From positions 752,873,632 through 752,937,631 of the forward strand of contig CM057340.1 in assembly GCA_030015575.1 (NCBI GenBank): DNA of 64,000 bases, in the 5' to 3' direction. This DNA is from Agapanthus africanus. Its lineage: Eukaryota; Streptophyta; Magnoliopsida; Asparagales; Amaryllidaceae. The notes below the pieces were generated by a model. That model did no database searches. It worked only from the letters and a program-made list of their open reading frames with translations, and was not told where the DNA came from. The position numbers and the translations under genes are program-made. This document shows, piece after piece, positions 20,545 through 30,883 of this stretch; position 1 is the first letter of the stretch, and each line of letters starts with the position of its first letter.

Positions 20545-22279
20545 GAATCCATCTCAAAGCTTTCTTTTGTCTTTTCTTGTTGCAAAATTATTTTGGCCCC
20601 TTCCCTCTAAATCCAATTAGCATTAAACCTTACTTTTTAGCTCCAAAGCTTTTTTCATTTTGTCTTTTGTCAGCTACCAAATTATCTTTGGCCCCTTTCC
20701 TAAAAATCCTATTAGCATTAATTGGCTGTTCAAGGTATATTTAATTAGCTTGGAGTTGGGTGGAAAATTAATTTGCACCCCTTCTATCAACATTTTAACA
20801 TTAAAGCCTTCGGTTTGATTTGAAAATTATACTCAAACCATGATCTATGTTAGCTTTAAGCATAAATAGTTTGCAATAGCTGAGAATTTTAATTAGACTT
20901 AATCAAATCAAGATTAAAAAATACGTACTTAAATCTTGGTTGGGTCATCATCTAATTAGCTTAGAGTTAGCCGGGAAATTATTCATTTGATAGACAGACA
21001 AACAGGCTATGAAAAAAGTTTCGGTTGGACAAAGATAAGAAAAGAAGAAATAAATGAGTTTCTCTTACAATTGTATATAAACGATAAATACACGACTAAT
21101 TGGATATTCTTAGAAAAAATATCTTTCTAATCCATATGTATACTCTTTTACAACTATTTAATGTGTTGCTTATATTTGTTAGGAATTTTTATTTTTTAAC
21201 GACAAGCAGCTATCATATGTACAAACTACTAAATGCTCTTTAACTACAATTACAGCTTTATACAAGTTAATCTCAAAATTAGAGAAATAAAATAATAACA
21301 AGGATCATATTTCCATTTTATTTGCAATGATTTTTGAGTTTTTCATGCTTTTTCGAATGCAAACAGGTCATGATTATCGATTTAAAGTTTTCATGATTTA
21401 GGTGAAAATTTAAGGAGTCCTCTGAAACTAAATTAGAAAAGTCATGGCTGTGAAATTTTTATTAAGCATTTAGTTGGATATTGGATCATTTATATAAAAT
21501 ATCATTGTTTTTTATATTGATAATTACGTTGGTGAAAAACATTATTTTGATGATGTCCGTGCTGGAATTATTTTGAAAGGAAACAAAGAAATTTTTATAA
21601 TTTTTTCGAGAGAATTTAGGTCAAGTTTCAAAGATTAGCCGGCAATAATATTTAGTTACGATCCTGGACATCTATACGATGGCTTATTTTTGGCAACTCA
21701 CCGTGCGCACTTGCTAGTATTATAGAATGGCAACTTATATACATATGCATGGCTTCGTTCACATATACACATATTTGTATATATAAAAAAAACTTATTCT
21801 CCTGTAATTTTGAACCTTTTGAAGGAATGTTAGTTTATTTTGATTTAACTATAATACATTAGTACCAGAGGTGTTAAGAATGAGAAACAACCCTTTCAGC
21901 CTTAGGGTCTACTCGTAAAATATAAGTCACAGGTCAAAAATTTACTACCAGTATAAGAATTATCCGTATCTGATCCATCCATTTAAAAGTATCACCGGAT
22001 CAAGCTGACACACGGGTTAATGGATTTTGCCCAATGCGCATTGAAGATAAAGTTGATGTTGAAATAAAAATATGGTGAAGGTTCCAAATAACAAGAAGCT
22101 ATCCAATATATGAAATAGCGAGAGACCCCCTCCCCCCCCCCCCTAAATAACTCCCTCTCCTTGCTCATCTTTTTTATCTCTACCCTGTGGGGTGGGGGTG
22201 GTAGTCAGATGACTTCCTCTACCCTATGGCACTTCCTTCTTAATTTTTTTCCTGTAATTTTAATTTTTAAAAGAAGTTT
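20505..22279. other. AT-rich intergenic DNA
   Basis: No coding frame of note. It contains a (TA)n tract at 20511-20540 and two related stretches (about 20550-20600 and 20630-20700) with AGCTTTCTTTTGTC or CTTTTTTCATTTTGTC followed by GCCCCTTCC and ATTAGCATTAA, apparently an old duplication. A poly-C run lies near 22128-22142. Nothing else recognised. Confidence 0.5.
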
Positions 22280-22560
22280 TTGAGGAGCTAGGTTGGTGGT
22301 GGTCGGATCTGATCAAGGATGGATTGATCCAGTCACGAGGAGTTGGATTTAAGGATGTGGTGGCTGGATCTGACAAAGGAAGGCTTGATCCGGTCATGAG
22401 GAGCATGATTTGAGGGTGCTGATTTGGTAGTGGACGGATCTAGCTAATGGAGGTTTGATTCAGCATGAGGAGGTCGATACAACCAAGGAACAGCTAGATC
22501 AGACCTTGAGAAGCCGGCTCAAGCAAGAAAGGTGTCGACTTGAGGACATGGGCCGCCAGA
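22280..22560. repeat. Degenerate minisatellite, unit about 65 bp
   Basis: Three to four diverged copies of a unit containing GGTGG-GGATCTGA, AAGG-TTGATCC-GTCA-GAGGAG and a G-rich tail, lying just upstream of the copia insertion. Copies are too diverged for exact borders. Confidence 0.5.
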
Positions 22561-22597
22561 TTTGGCTGTAAGGGGTCCTAATTTGATATGCAAATCA

Positions 22598-23186
22598 TGT
22601 TAGTGATATATGCCGTAGAGACCATTATTGTATCATACTGGATTGTATATTACATATTAGAAGCTTGGGATATTCACAGTTATGATAACAGTCTTGCTCA
22701 AAATGATAGTATGCTATTTGGTTTGATTCTATCTCAATATGTGCATATGTTTTTTTTAGCATATCGCTTATACATATTGGAAGAGCCCTTAGGATCTTTG
22801 CATGATTACCTGTGTTGTGATGGCAGTCATACTAGTGGGAGCTGGATACTCTATAAGCACATCCTTGTACAGGTCTCTAGTCGTAGGATTATCTATATGG
22901 AGTATCGATACTCCAGAGTAGACTAGTGTATATGCTTCTCATCCCGGCAGGGAAGATGTCTGTTCCACGGCCATTAGTACGTCATACTGGAGATAGTATA
23001 CAGGTGCTCATTGGGTTATGCATTACACTGGATGGATGACTGCTGATTGGTATTATACCTATCCTTATGTAGCAGTTCCCGGATGGCATGAGTACATGTT
23101 AGTCCGTTGACTTGATATCGCTATTCGTCTCAAGTGTGTTCCCACTGCACTTAGATTACTACCCTACCACGGCCCAAAGGAGTCGT
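22598..23186 (+). mobile_element. Copia 5' LTR, first part
   Basis: Collinear with 42538-43129 of the 3' LTR. It carries a perfect 16-bp palindrome GGAGTATCGATACTCC at 22899-22914 (also at 42833-42848). It ends at GTCGT (23182-23186), which is duplicated at 30879-30883 on the far side of the inserted Athila-like element. The uninterrupted site is visible in the 3' LTR at 43125-43129. Confidence 0.85.
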
Positions 23187-24793
23187 TGTTCATATCAGAT
23201 TTTTGTATTTTTATATCGCCCATTCTTAATCACATTGCATATAAGTAGGTACTTTTGATCCATGTCTGCTAAATAGTTGCAGGTTACAGGTTCTCAGCTC
23301 TTTACAGTGAAATTCATGAAAAGTCACAATAAATGCGGGACTGCGACCAACAACAGATGAATACCGATCTCCGCTAACCATCCGTATGATACCGCCTACC
23401 AGTTCAAGGGACAAATGAAAAATCGTTAGGCACTTCAATGGACAAAGCACGAGGGCAGCACAAGATCCAAGATTTCAACGCGGAGCTCAAGGCAAAAGTC
23501 CACATCATTCTGCACTGTTGGAAATCTGGAAGGAAATTGAAAAGATTCTGAGAAACCAAGTGAATAAAACAGAAGATATAACCAACATGGAGAAGCCCTG
23601 AAAAGATGGCCCTACGATTCCACCAATTGGCCGCGGAACCGCGGCCAATCAGACACTTCTGCCGCGGAATCGCGACCGCGTTTTGTACATGTCGGCGGTA
23701 GTGTCGGTGCTTTGACTCGGCTCTCTTGGGGTAGTTTTGTAATTTCGTGTATGGATCAGAATGTAAACCTAGGGTTTTTCTATCTATAAATAGGAAAGCT
23801 CAAAACCAAAATTGGCATGCCTCTTTTAGGGTGCCTTTCTTAGATGTCTCTTTTAGGGTGCCTTTCTTAGAGGCCTCTTTTTATTTTTAGATTTAGAATT
23901 TAAAATTCTCTATGAAGAATTGTAGTGATTTTGTGAGAGGTTATCAATAAAAGTAAGTTCTTTTTATTTTGCTCGCATTTGTTTATTGCATTTTTATTAT
24001 CTGCAATTTTCATTTGTTAACTTAGTTGTAGAATTAAATCAGTGTTTTTTTTCTTTTGTTATCTCCTTTTCTATTTTTTTTTAATAACGATGATGCTTGA
24101 GTAAGATCCTTACCTAGGTGAGGTCTCGAATAGCTAGTTGTAAAATTCTTCTTAACCTAAAATTCTTTCTACCTTCTCTCTTGTTTTATTCTTTTTAAAT
24201 GGGTGAGTAATATTCTCACTTGTTAGGGCAGGAGAATGAAGGTTTGAGAGAAAGAAATCTCTCTCACTAGTTTCTTTGCCCAACACTTTAAATTCGGACT
24301 CCCTTTAATTGAACCACAATCCGCTCACTACGGCACCCTATCCTACATGATAGCGGTGATTCCCTAATTAGACCGGTTGTGGTTGAATTAATTGGAGGTT
24401 AGGGCTAAGAGACAAGAACGGACGGATAAGGACCAAAAAGAAGAAACTAAGCATGGAAAGCCTAGCTTATACTTACAAGTTCCTTTCTAGTCGTGCTAAT
24501 CCCCGTTGTTGCCGATTACCTTAACACTGATATTAAAAAGGGCATTGAAAGAGGTGAGATATTCCTAATTCGAACTAACTTAATCCTAACTGTAGCAAGT
24601 CTTTTATCATCTTTTATCTCGTTAGTAAATCTTAAAACAAAACCCAAAATATTTGGATTTAACTCGTTAAAACATAAAGAAAAAGATTCCATCTCCCTGT
24701 GGATCGACCCGTACTCAACCGGCTAGCTACCAGGCGATACCGTCTTGATTGCGGTAATTAAAAATTAAGAATACGCAAAAACGCGAACAACCA
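23187..24793 (+). mobile_element. 5' LTR of the non-autonomous Athila-like element
   Basis: 1607 bp. TATA-like TCTATAAATAGG at about 23788-23800, followed by a 27-bp repeat in two copies (about 23818-23875; three copies in the 3' LTR, which accounts for the 26-base length difference). It contains an 11-bp-arm perfect hairpin with loop AA at 23626-23649 built on GGCCGCGG/CCGCGGCC. It matches the 3' LTR closely with scattered, mainly transition, differences. Confidence 0.85.
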
Positions 24794-24795
24794 AA

Positions 24796-24808
24796 TGGCG
24801 CCGTTGCC
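24796..24808 (+). promoter_or_regulatory. Primer-binding site of the non-autonomous Athila-like element
   Basis: TGGCGCCGTTGCC two bases after the LTR end. The same site with TGGCGCCGTTGCCGGGGA follows the 5' LTR of the autonomous element at 50062. This TGGCGCC-TTGCC form is characteristic of Athila-group plant elements. Confidence 0.85.
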
Positions 24809-25928
24809 AGGGAGACGGTAGTTTCTTTCTTTGTGAAATTTCGGGTTAATTAAAAATATAAAAATTATAAAAAATTATAAAAAAAACTTTAAAAAATAAA
24901 AATCATCTTGTTATTTTTGAAAAATCTTTGTGCAAGTTTGCAGGATTGGAAGAAGGCCTGATTCAGATCTGGAGCAAACTCAGTGAACAAATCCAGAATC
25001 AGGGGATCTAAACAGAAAGAGGAGAACCAACTAAGCACAGGGACCAAATTTGAATATCCAAACCAACTGTTCAGCCGCGGAACCGCGGCAGAAGGAAGGG
25101 TTTGACCGCGGAACCGCGGTCAACGGGTGATGTCAGCAACTAAAAACTCTCTGTGAGTATCTTTTTTCTCCTCTCCTCTCCTCTGCACTCCACTGAAATA
25201 TTTTTCCTGCAGGATTCTTTGCACAGATTCTCTTCCCCTCTCCAATAAAATTGTTTTTGTGCAGGATTCTTTGCGCAGCCAAAATAAAAATTTTGCAAAG
25301 TGTTATAGATTTTTGGTTGTTACTGCTTTGCATAATTAATACGGATTTTAAGGGGCTATAACACCGATTCAGATTGGGTGGGGATTCCATCACCCTTCCT
25401 AAGACCCCAAAAATCACGAAAAGCATATGCATCACCCTTGAGTTTAATTAAAAAATATCTAGACTCAGCCAACTAAGGACTGTCGTGCTTATTAGGATAG
25501 AGAAAGGTTGTGGGCATTCAATCGTTTATCTAAACTTGACTTTGTGGTGTCTAGGCTAGACAAGTGAAAAAGGTAATTTTAAAAGGCCCGTCTCACGGTG
25601 ATTCGTGAGCGGAACCCTCTTTTCTTCATTTGTGCTTACCTGGTCACAATTGGCATTGAAGAGACGATTTGAGAATTATCTCACAACTTGTCACTTTGGA
25701 ACAGTTAGGAGCAGTCTAGTGGATTTAGAAGACCCTAGCTCTAGGTGTGTTTGTGCATGTTGTGATTGTTCTTGTAAAAATTTTTGTCCCATATTTCCGT
25801 ATTCTTTCAAACAAACAATTTCAAAACTCCAAAAACAAACATTTTTTTAAAAAAAATTAAAAAATTAAAAAAAAATAAAAAATATAACACTTCCCTCCCT
25901 CCCTACCTACCTTTTCAATCTTCCAAAC
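24809..25928 (+). other. Leader of the non-autonomous Athila-like element
   Basis: About 1.1 kb of non-coding leader, homologous to 50080-51060 of the autonomous element (GGGGCTATAACACC, GACTCAGCC, AGGACTGTCGTGCT, AAGGCCCGTCTCA blocks are shared). It carries two GC hairpins with AA loops at 25076-25091 and 25107-25124. Probably holds packaging and dimerisation signals, by analogy with other LTR elements. Confidence 0.7.
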
Positions 25929-27658
25929 ATGGGTACTCCACCTCGCAAAAATCTTTCCGAACTTTAGTACCCACAACCAGACATAACTTCCTACGTTTCT
26001 TGCTTTGGCCGAATTTCGAATGACCCCTCCATGGCCAAAATTTCATTGAAAGATCAGATAGACGCGTCTAGGACGAACAACTGGACTCCGCAATCCATTG
26101 TGTATCAACCATTTCAACCTTCACCACCTTCTTACGTTGATACCCCTTTTGAGAGTCCAGTTGTAACCCCAAAACCTATGTCTCTTGCTGAACGTATTGA
26201 ACAATCTCGTAACCGATCTTTCACTCCTTTCACCACTGTGAATTCTTTGGATCAACAATTCCATTCACCTTCTTATCCAAATGTTGATCCTACTCCTGTC
26301 CAACCATTCAATTCCTACCAGTCCTACCCAACTTTTGCACCTTCCCTAGACATTGCTTCTGAACGGCCATTTGGGAGTTTCCAGTATCCAAACAACTTTG
26401 AATCTTTTACTGAAACTCTTCACAATCCATGTCTAGTCTGGAACATTCGTTGGAAAACTTTAGCGTAGCGTCATGCTAACAGATGATGGATTTGAATACG
26501 TCCATGGCCCCCCTCATACAACCTAGTGACCTGGTAGCTAGTTTCCAACTAGTTTCGAATTTTCCAATTTTAATTGAGGCGGTTGGACAGATTGAGAATT
26601 TGAGTGGAGAGAGTGAGTTGTGCACCCTTCCAAATCAAACCTACCCATCCCCAATTGAATCCCACAACTCCGGTTTTGAATGTCTATCAAGTGTCCCAAA
26701 TGATTCACCAGTTGAAGATAGAACGTTTAATGAGTTGTGCGACTTTGTAGTGTTTGATTTACCCGATTGTGAAGGGACCCTGTCAAGTGAAACCAATCCC
26801 AACACTTTTGACCTCTACACCTCCACTCTAGAACCTGAATTGATTGAAATCCATGTTTTTGATGAGGTGTCGGAGAAATTTGATTTTCACTTGATTGAGA
26901 ATATTGACGCTGGGGATATTTTGGATGATGAACCCACAGTTTTAGATGAGTTTGTCTCTCCAATTCATCATGTCCTTTCACTTCCATGTGGACATTATCC
27001 CGAGTCATTAACTGTTTTTCCCGAACTCCATATGCGTCTTGATATTGATGACGATAAATGCATGGATGAGCATATTTTTGAGGAGAATTTTGAGGATGGT
27101 AGTGAGAATGAACCAGTTTTACTTGATGAGTCGGATTTTCCAATTTATCTTGCCCCTTTCATTGACTGAGTACACCCTCCTGAACTTTTAACTAATACCC
27201 TTCCTCGATCACTCCCCTCCGTCCTTTCCATCGTTCCGACCTTGCAAGAGACCGTCTCACTTTCACATCCTTTGTCTGGTTTACCAAGTTCGGTCTACCC
27301 ATGTTTTCTCATGACTCTTGAGGGATTTGATCCAATTTCTCGACATATTGATAGATTAGTACAATCCATCTTTTCACATCGATCATTACAGATTGTACTA
27401 ATTTATTCAATCCATTTCCACCCTCAAGTTCGTATTCCACTTCTTTCTCCCTTCCGCCATTCTTCTCCTCCACCGAGATCATATCCCGCTTCTCTCCGCA
27501 TACGGTCTCGCGTATTCTCCATTTCTTTCCTCTCCGTATTCATTCACCAACCACACCATTATAACGATAAAAATTTTGAATGGTTGGTGTTAACTTTTGG
27601 CCTTTGTAAGGCCCTGTATAGCTTGATACTGTTTTCTCCCCCTAACTCTGAACTTTAA
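25929..27658 (+). pseudogene. Non-autonomous element ORF, acidic protein of unknown function
   Basis: ATG at 25929 opens a frame with one early stop (TAG 25965-25967). It continues with two SL-IE-SR type repeats (SLKDQIDASR near 26045; SLAERIEQSR near 26180) and Pro/Phe/Ser-rich sequence to 26466. A single frameshift near 26435 moves to a second frame (LEHSLENFSVAS, stop at 26477-26479). That frame holds a strongly acidic stretch (26483-27169) with repeated LDE-PI elements (VLDEFVSPIHHV, LLDESDFPIYLA). After TGA at 27167-27169 the same frame stays open to 27658. No gag zinc knuckle, protease, RT or integrase is present. The acidic part resembles in composition the protease-RT linker of the autonomous pol, but I cannot show homology. 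Intact length would be 410-570 residues. I do not recognise a family. Confidence 0.55.
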
Positions 27659-27663
27659 CGCTT

Positions 27664-27703
27664 AAACAGTGGAAACACTGTTTCACTTAAGTTTGGGGGG
27701 ACC
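27664..27703 (+). promoter_or_regulatory. Hairpin plus polypurine-like module (internal copy 1)
   Basis: Stem AAACAGTG/CACTGTTT with loop GAAA (about 27664-27683), a five-base spacer, then AAGTTTGGGGGGAC (27689-27702). It sits just after the end of the element's reading frame. Same design as the true PPT module at 29207-29245. Confidence 0.65.
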
Positions 27704-27782
27704 TTTTTTGTATATATATTTTTTTGTTTGCTTTTTGTTCTTTTAGGGAGCGCCGACAATTTTGACCCTCTTGGTGTAACCT

Positions 27783-27820
27783 GACAGTGAGGGGACTGTC
27801 AAGTTTAAGTTTGGGGGTGA
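27783..27820 (+). promoter_or_regulatory. Hairpin plus polypurine-like module (internal copy 2)
   Basis: Stem TGACAGT/ACTGTCA with loop GAGGGG (about 27782-27801), a five-base spacer, then AAGTTTGGGGGTGA (27807-27820). The sequence after it (GAG-GTTG-CTGTAAATAGTTATC and TTTGCATTGCATC) also follows the module at 58516-58553 of the autonomous element. Confidence 0.65.
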
Positions 27821-29206
27821 GAGTTGACTGTAAATAGTTATCTTTGCATTGCATCTGCATGATTTTATTTCTTTGTATATATTTGTTTTTCTTTGCATAT
27901 TTAATTCTGTATCTTATTTTTCTGCATTGCATCTTTATAAAAAAAACGAAAAAGAAAATATTAAAATATATAAAATTTATTGAAAAAAATTGAAAAATTT
28001 TAAAATAAAAAAATTGAAAAGTTCAATTTTGGCCATATTTGACCTAAGTTCAACATGACGGTTGACTAGTTAGGAAAAACTAGATCCTAAACTTAGTAAA
28101 TTTAAAACCCTAAAAATAACCTTTCTTAATGTTTAAATATAGAAAATATATGTCCTTGCAGTTTATTTAGAAATAAGCAAATTTTGAATTCAGTTCTTGG
28201 GCTAAGTCGAAATAAGAGAAGAGTATTGAAAACTTTATTTGAAGTATAAGTCTAAAAAAAATTAATAATAATAATAATAATAATAATAATTCTGAACCTT
28301 AAGTCCAAATTCTGAAAATATATACCCTACTTTACGCACTTACACACATCTTGAAACCTGGGATAGTAAAGGATACCTTGAAATGCTCTTGTCTAAAATC
28401 CTTAGTATGAAGGAAAATAAAATAAAAGTGTAAGTGGTGAATGAAGAGATAAAAGATAAAAAAACACCGGTTTTGTAATTGCTTAAGGCAGCATAAATAA
28501 AAATATATAGCGAGGGTGCTTTATCACCTGGTGCCTTAGACCAACTGGTTTGGGAGTCACTGCTAAGCCTTAGGTGTTGCAAGACGAGGAATTACGCCTA
28601 AATGCGCAAGCACGTTTTGTAATCGGTCGTTTAGTATCTCAAGAAGTATTAACGGTCGCATGAAGGATGTGTGAGCAATTTCATCTAGGATTCATCAATT
28701 AAAAAGTATTTTGGAAGATAGACGAGAGTATGATAGCTTGAATTGAATTTCCAAGTGTAGAGATGATAATTACACACACGTAAGGGTATATGATTGGAGT
28801 TTGGAGGAGAGATGGGAATAAAAGATAGGGCTTATATCTTCAATAGAGATGATAAAAATTCCTGAGTTAAGATTGCGTCTTAGAAGGAAAACTTAGGAGA
28901 TGCTGAAAGCTTTTTAAAATGGCAAAACGTATATGATCTAAGGTTAAATGAAAAGGAAGTGTGAAGAATATAGGTTGATGATTTCTAAGTTGAAGATAAT
29001 AGACTTCCTCGCTAGAATACTAAATTGAAGAATTAGAGTCGACGGCCAAATTGATCAGATTTTGTGGGTAGTATCCGCTGAAAACCCTCAGGAGACAACA
29101 CTCCTCCTACTAGGGACACCTAGAGGTTTAACGGCTTGTTGCAAGAGCTCGGTGCAATCGCGTTCCCTGCGAAAGTGAGGTTAGGACTTTTTGAGAATAA
29201 AATTGG
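27821..29206 (+). other. 3' non-coding region of the non-autonomous Athila-like element
   Basis: No coding. An (AAT)n tract lies at 28262-28290. It shares long blocks with the autonomous element (58740-59255 and 62873-63530): ACTAGTTAGGAAAAACTAG, ATACCTTGAAATGCTCTT, GCCTTAGACCAACTGG, GACGAGGAATTACGC. The uninterrupted junction TTTGGGAGTCACTGC (about 28548-28562) is the empty-site reference for the solo LTR at 59256. Confidence 0.75.
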
Positions 29207-29245
29207 TTTTGCTCGGGACGAGCAAAAGATAAGTTTGGAGGTATT
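29207..29245 (+). promoter_or_regulatory. Hairpin plus polypurine tract (true PPT)
   Basis: Stem TTTTGCTCG/CGAGCAAAA with loop GGA (29207-29227), spacer GAT, then AAGTTTGGAGGTATT directly before the 3' LTR at 29246. This primes plus-strand DNA in LTR elements. The hairpin is conserved in the autonomous element at 63531-63551. Confidence 0.75.
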
Positions 29246-30878
29246 TGTTCATGTCAGATTTTTGCATTTTTATATCGCTTATTCTTAATCACATTGCATA
29301 TAAGTATGTACTTTTGATCCATGTCTGCTAAATAGTTGCAGGTTACAGGTTCTCAGCTCTTTACAGTGAAATTCATGAAAAGTCACAATAAATGCGGGAC
29401 TGCGACCAACAACAGATGAATGCTGATCTCCGCTAACCATCCGTATGATGCCGCCTACCGGTTCAAGGGACAAATGGAAAATCATTAGGCACTTCAATGC
29501 ACAAAGCACAAAGGCAGCACAAGATCTAAGACTTCAACGCGGAGCTCAAGGCAAAAGTCCATATCATTCTGCACTGTTGAAAATCTGGAAGGAAATTGAA
29601 GAGATTCTGAGAAACCGAGTGAATAAAACAGAAGATATAAGTAACATGGAGAAGCCCTGAAAAGATGGCCCCACGATTCCACTAATTGGCTGCGGAACCA
29701 CGGCCAATCAGGCACTTCTGCCGCAGAACCGCGGCCGCGTTCTGCACATGTCGGTGGCAATGTCGGTGCTTTGACTCGACTCTCTTGGCGTAGTTTTGTA
29801 ATTTCGTGTATGGATCAGAATGTAAACTTAAGGTTTTTCTATCTATAAATAGGAAAGCTCAAAGCCAAAATTGGCGTACCTCTTTTAGGGTGCCTTTCTT
29901 AGATGCCTCTTTTAAGGTGCCTTTCTTAGATGCCTCTTTTAGGGTGCCTTTCTTAGAGGCCTCTTTTTATTTTTAGATTCAGAATTTAAAATTCTCTATG
30001 ATGAATTGTAGTGAGTTTTTGAGAGGTTATCAATAAAAGTAAGTTCTTTTTATTTTTCTCGTATTTGTTTATTGCATTTTTATTATTTGCAATTTTCATT
30101 AGTTAATTTAGTCATAGAATTAAATCAGTGTTTTTTTTCTTTTGTTACCTCCTTTTCTATTTTTTTTTAATAACGATGATGCTTAAGTAAGATCCTTGCC
30201 TAGGTGAGGTCTCGAATAGCTAGTTGTAAAATTCTTCTTAACCTAAAATTATTTCTACCTTCCCTCTTGTTTTATTCTTTTTAAATGGGTGAGTAATATT
30301 CTCACTTGTTAGGGCAGGAGAAGGAAGGTTTGAAAGAAGGAAATCTCTCTCACTACTTTCTTTGCCCAACATTTTAAATTCGGACTCTCTTTAATTGAAC
30401 CACAATCCGTTCACTACGGCACCCTATCCTACATGATAGCGGTGATTCCCTAGTTAGACCGGTTGTGGTTGAATTAATTGGAGGTTGGGGCTAAGAGACA
30501 AGAACGGACGGACAATGACCAAAAAGAAGAAACTAAGTATGGAAAGCCTAACTTATACTTGCAAGTTCCTTCCTAGTCGTGCTAATCCCCGTTGTTGTCG
30601 ATTACCTTAACACCGATATTAAAAATGATATTGAAAGAGGTGAGATATTCCTAACTCGAACTAACCTAATCCTAACCCTAGCAAGTCTTTTATCATATTT
30701 TATCTCGTTAGTAAATCTTAAAACAAACCCAAAATATTTGGATTTAACTCGTTAAAACATAAAGAAAAAGATTCCATCTCCCTGTGGATCGACCCGTACT
30801 CAACCGGCTAGCTACCAAGCGACACCGTCTTGATTGCGGTAATTAAAAATTAAGAATACGCAAAAACGCGAACAATCA
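29246..30878 (+). mobile_element. 3' LTR of the non-autonomous Athila-like element
   Basis: 1633 bp, collinear with the 5' LTR. It has three copies of the 27-bp TCTTTTAGGGTGCCTTTCTT repeat (about 29878-29962) against two in the 5' LTR. The GC hairpin at 29685-29708 is partly decayed by C-to-T and G-to-A changes. Ends CAATCA before the TSD GTCGT (30879-30883). Confidence 0.85.
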
Positions 30879-30883
30879 GTCGT

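Larger units (their letters stand above)
23187..30878 (+). mobile_element. Complete non-autonomous Athila-like LTR retrotransposon
   Basis: 5' LTR 23187-24793, PBS at 24796, a broken ORF without gag or pol domains, a hairpin plus polypurine tract and 3' LTR 29246-30878, flanked by the TSD GTCGT. The LTRs begin TGTTCAT and end AACAATCA or AACAACCA. Leader (24796-25750) and 3' non-coding region (27930-29245) are clearly related to those of the autonomous Athila element at 48659, which would supply the enzymes. All essential cis signals are visible, so it is structurally complete although non-coding for pol. Confidence 0.85.

Noticed and set aside
18083-22279. Host genes in the AT-rich gap
   Set aside because: Only short frames without motifs, and strong AT bias; no splice-linked coding potential could be supported.
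27242-27658. Separate gene downstream of the acidic ORF
   Set aside because: It is in the same frame as the preceding ORF after one TGA, with no independent start context; treated as part of the broken ORF.
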